Positions 5,197 to 5,972 of a DNA stretch of 5,972 bases are shown here, in pieces. The DNA is from Actinomycetota bacterium. GTDB taxonomy: Bacteria > Actinomycetota > Thermoleophilia > Solirubrobacterales > Solirubrobacteraceae. The DNA lies in NCBI GenBank assembly GCA_005788585.1, contig SYBY01000080.1, positions 1 to 5,972 of the forward strand, in the 5' to 3' direction. Each line of letters starts with the position of its first letter. Position 1 is the stretch's first letter. The notes beneath the pieces are model-generated. The model was not told the origin of the DNA. It did no database searches and worked only from the letters and a program-made list of their open reading frames with translations. Made by a program: the position numbers and the translations under genes.

Positions 5197-5972
5197 GCCG
5201 ACAACTCTTGCACGGACGCCAGCAGATCGGCGGCCCCGACGTGCTCCCCGTACACCACGTCGCCGGGCGCGCGGACGAGGACGAACGGCGTGTCCTCCCC
5301 CACCCGCTTCTTGTCCGACCGTGTCGCCGCCGCGACGGCCGCGGCGTCGATCGCCGGGTCCATCGACGTCGGCAGGCCGGCGGCGGTCAGCAGGTCGCCG
5401 ACCTCGTCGCGCAGCGCGCCCTGGCCGGACAGGCGCAGCGCCGCGAGGAGACCGAGCGCCACCGCCTCGCCATGGCGGTAGCGCGCGTAGCCGGTGACCG
5501 TCTCGATCGCGTGGCCGACGGTGTGGCCGAGGTTCAGGATCTGGCGCAGCCCGCCGTCGCGCTCGTCGGCGGCGACGACCCGCAGCTTCGTCCGTGCGCA
5601 GCGCACGACGATGTCCTCGTCGACCGGCGCGCCGGACCGCACGCGATCCCACAGCGTGCCCCCGGCGATCAGCGCGGTCTTGACCACCTCGGCGTAGCCC
5701 GCGGCGCGCTCGGCCTCGGGCAGCGTGCCGAGGACGTCGTGGACGACGTGGACCGCCTGCGGCTGGTGGAACGCGCCGACGTAGTTCTTGCCCTCCGGCA
5801 GGTCGACGCCGGTCTTGCCGCCGTACGCCGAGTCGACCTGCGCGACGATCGTCGTCGGGACGTGCACGACGTCGATGCCGCGCTGATAGGCCGCGGCGAC
5901 GTAGCCGCCCATGTCGCCGACCACCCCGCCGCCGACCGCGACGATCCGCGTGCGCCGGGTCGCGCCGCGTGA
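5193..5972 (-). CDS. aroB: 3-dehydroquinate synthase, C-terminal part (cut by window edge)
   Basis: Cytoplasmic NAD+- and divalent-metal-dependent enzyme converting DAHP to 3-dehydroquinate, the second shikimate step. The last 259 residues are visible; about 90-110 N-terminal residues lie beyond the right edge. Numbering from the edge, the glycine-rich NAD-binding motif AVGGGVVGD is at 12-20, followed by PTTIVAQVDSAYGGKTGVD (39-57) and GKNYVGAFHQP (61-71). Metal ligands are Glu95 (AEVVK), His150 (NLGHTVGH) and His167 (RHGEAVALG). The substrate-binding stretch before and around LRQILNLGH is intact, and the DKK motif (220-222) matches the family. No frameshift or missing key residue is seen. 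The frame is open to the window end; an apparent GTG start at 5924 falls inside the NAD-binding motif and is not the true start. The stop overlaps the aroQ GTG start by four bases, so the genes are probably co-transcribed and translationally coupled. Confidence 0.95.
   Translation of the reverse strand, partial: SRGATRRTRIVAVGGGVVGDMGGYVAAAYQRGIDVVHVPTTIVAQVDSAYGGKTGVDLPEGKNYVGAFHQPQAVHVVHDVLGTLPEAERAAGYAEVVKTALIAGGTLWDRVRSGAPVDEDIVVRCARTKLRVVAADERDGGLRQILNLGHTVGHAIETVTGYARYRHGEAVALGLLAALRLSGQGALRDEVGDLLTAAGLPTSMDPAIDAAAVAAATRSDKKRVGEDTPFVLVRAPGDVVYGEHVGAADLLASVQELSA
5205..5209 (-). promoter_or_regulatory. Probable ribosome binding site of aroQ
   Basis: On the minus strand the bases read AAGAG, eight bases before the GTG start at 5196. 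This supports the GTG as the aroQ start rather than any upstream in-frame codon. It lies inside the 3' end of aroB, as expected for coupled genes. Confidence 0.45.

Noticed and set aside
5197..5652. N-terminal extension of the aroQ frame, suggesting a fusion
   Set aside because: The extension is Arg/Gly-rich out-of-frame aroB sequence; normal AroQ begins at GTG 5196 with a plausible ribosome binding site.
5208..5972. Plus-strand open frame opposite aroB
   Set aside because: Shadow of aroB, which shows the full set of catalytic motifs on the other strand.
1..5972. Mobile element, CRISPR array, toxin-antitoxin or defence system
   Set aside because: No transposase or integrase motifs, no regularly spaced repeats and no recognisable defence domains were seen. 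The inserted block between pepP and efp has no visible terminal repeats.

Overview
The window is very GC-rich, with G or C at nearly every third codon position, tightly packed genes and GTG as well as ATG starts. Gene content and order suggest a high-GC actinobacterial relative, plausibly class Thermoleophilia (Solirubrobacterales and allies). The pointers are the aroB-aroQ-pepP-efp neighbourhood, an EF-P with a PGKGP loop, and a secreted two-domain protein of a type common in that class. This placement is an inference from family resemblance; no rRNA or other marker is present.

Layout, left to right. Positions 1-104 (minus) hold the first 34 codons of efp (elongation factor P), cut off by the left edge. 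Positions 156-1043 (minus) encode a secreted protein made of two related domains, each with one cysteine pair. A 129-bp spacer with small palindromes follows. Positions 1173-2441 (minus) encode a CPA1-type cation:proton antiporter. A 58-bp divergent spacer leads to 2500-3708 (plus), a polytopic membrane protein that looks like a GT-C fold glycosyltransferase. Its 3' end overlaps the 3' end of a minus-strand Xaa-Pro peptidase gene (3671-4750) by 38 bp. The peptidase gene is the last of a translationally coupled series, aroB (5193 to beyond 5972) - aroQ (4747-5196) - pepP (3671-4750), joined by 4-bp stop/start overlaps.

Function. AroB and AroQ catalyse consecutive shikimate-pathway steps (DAHP to 3-dehydroquinate to 3-dehydroshikimate). 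Their linkage to a proline peptidase and efp is a widespread conserved arrangement. Here pepP and efp are separated by about 3.5 kb carrying three envelope-related genes: a secreted protein, an ion antiporter and a putative glycosyltransferase. One of these faces the other way. The simplest reading is that an ancestral aroB-aroQ-pepP-efp cluster was interrupted by this block.

I found no tRNA or rRNA, CRISPR array, transposase, integrase, toxin-antitoxin pair or recognisable defence system, and no intergenic stretch longer than 300 bp. The parts most worth a second look are the duplicated-domain secreted protein, the uncharacterised GT-C-like protein, the split cluster and the variant AroQ active-site surroundings. 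None of them amounts to a demonstrated new system.
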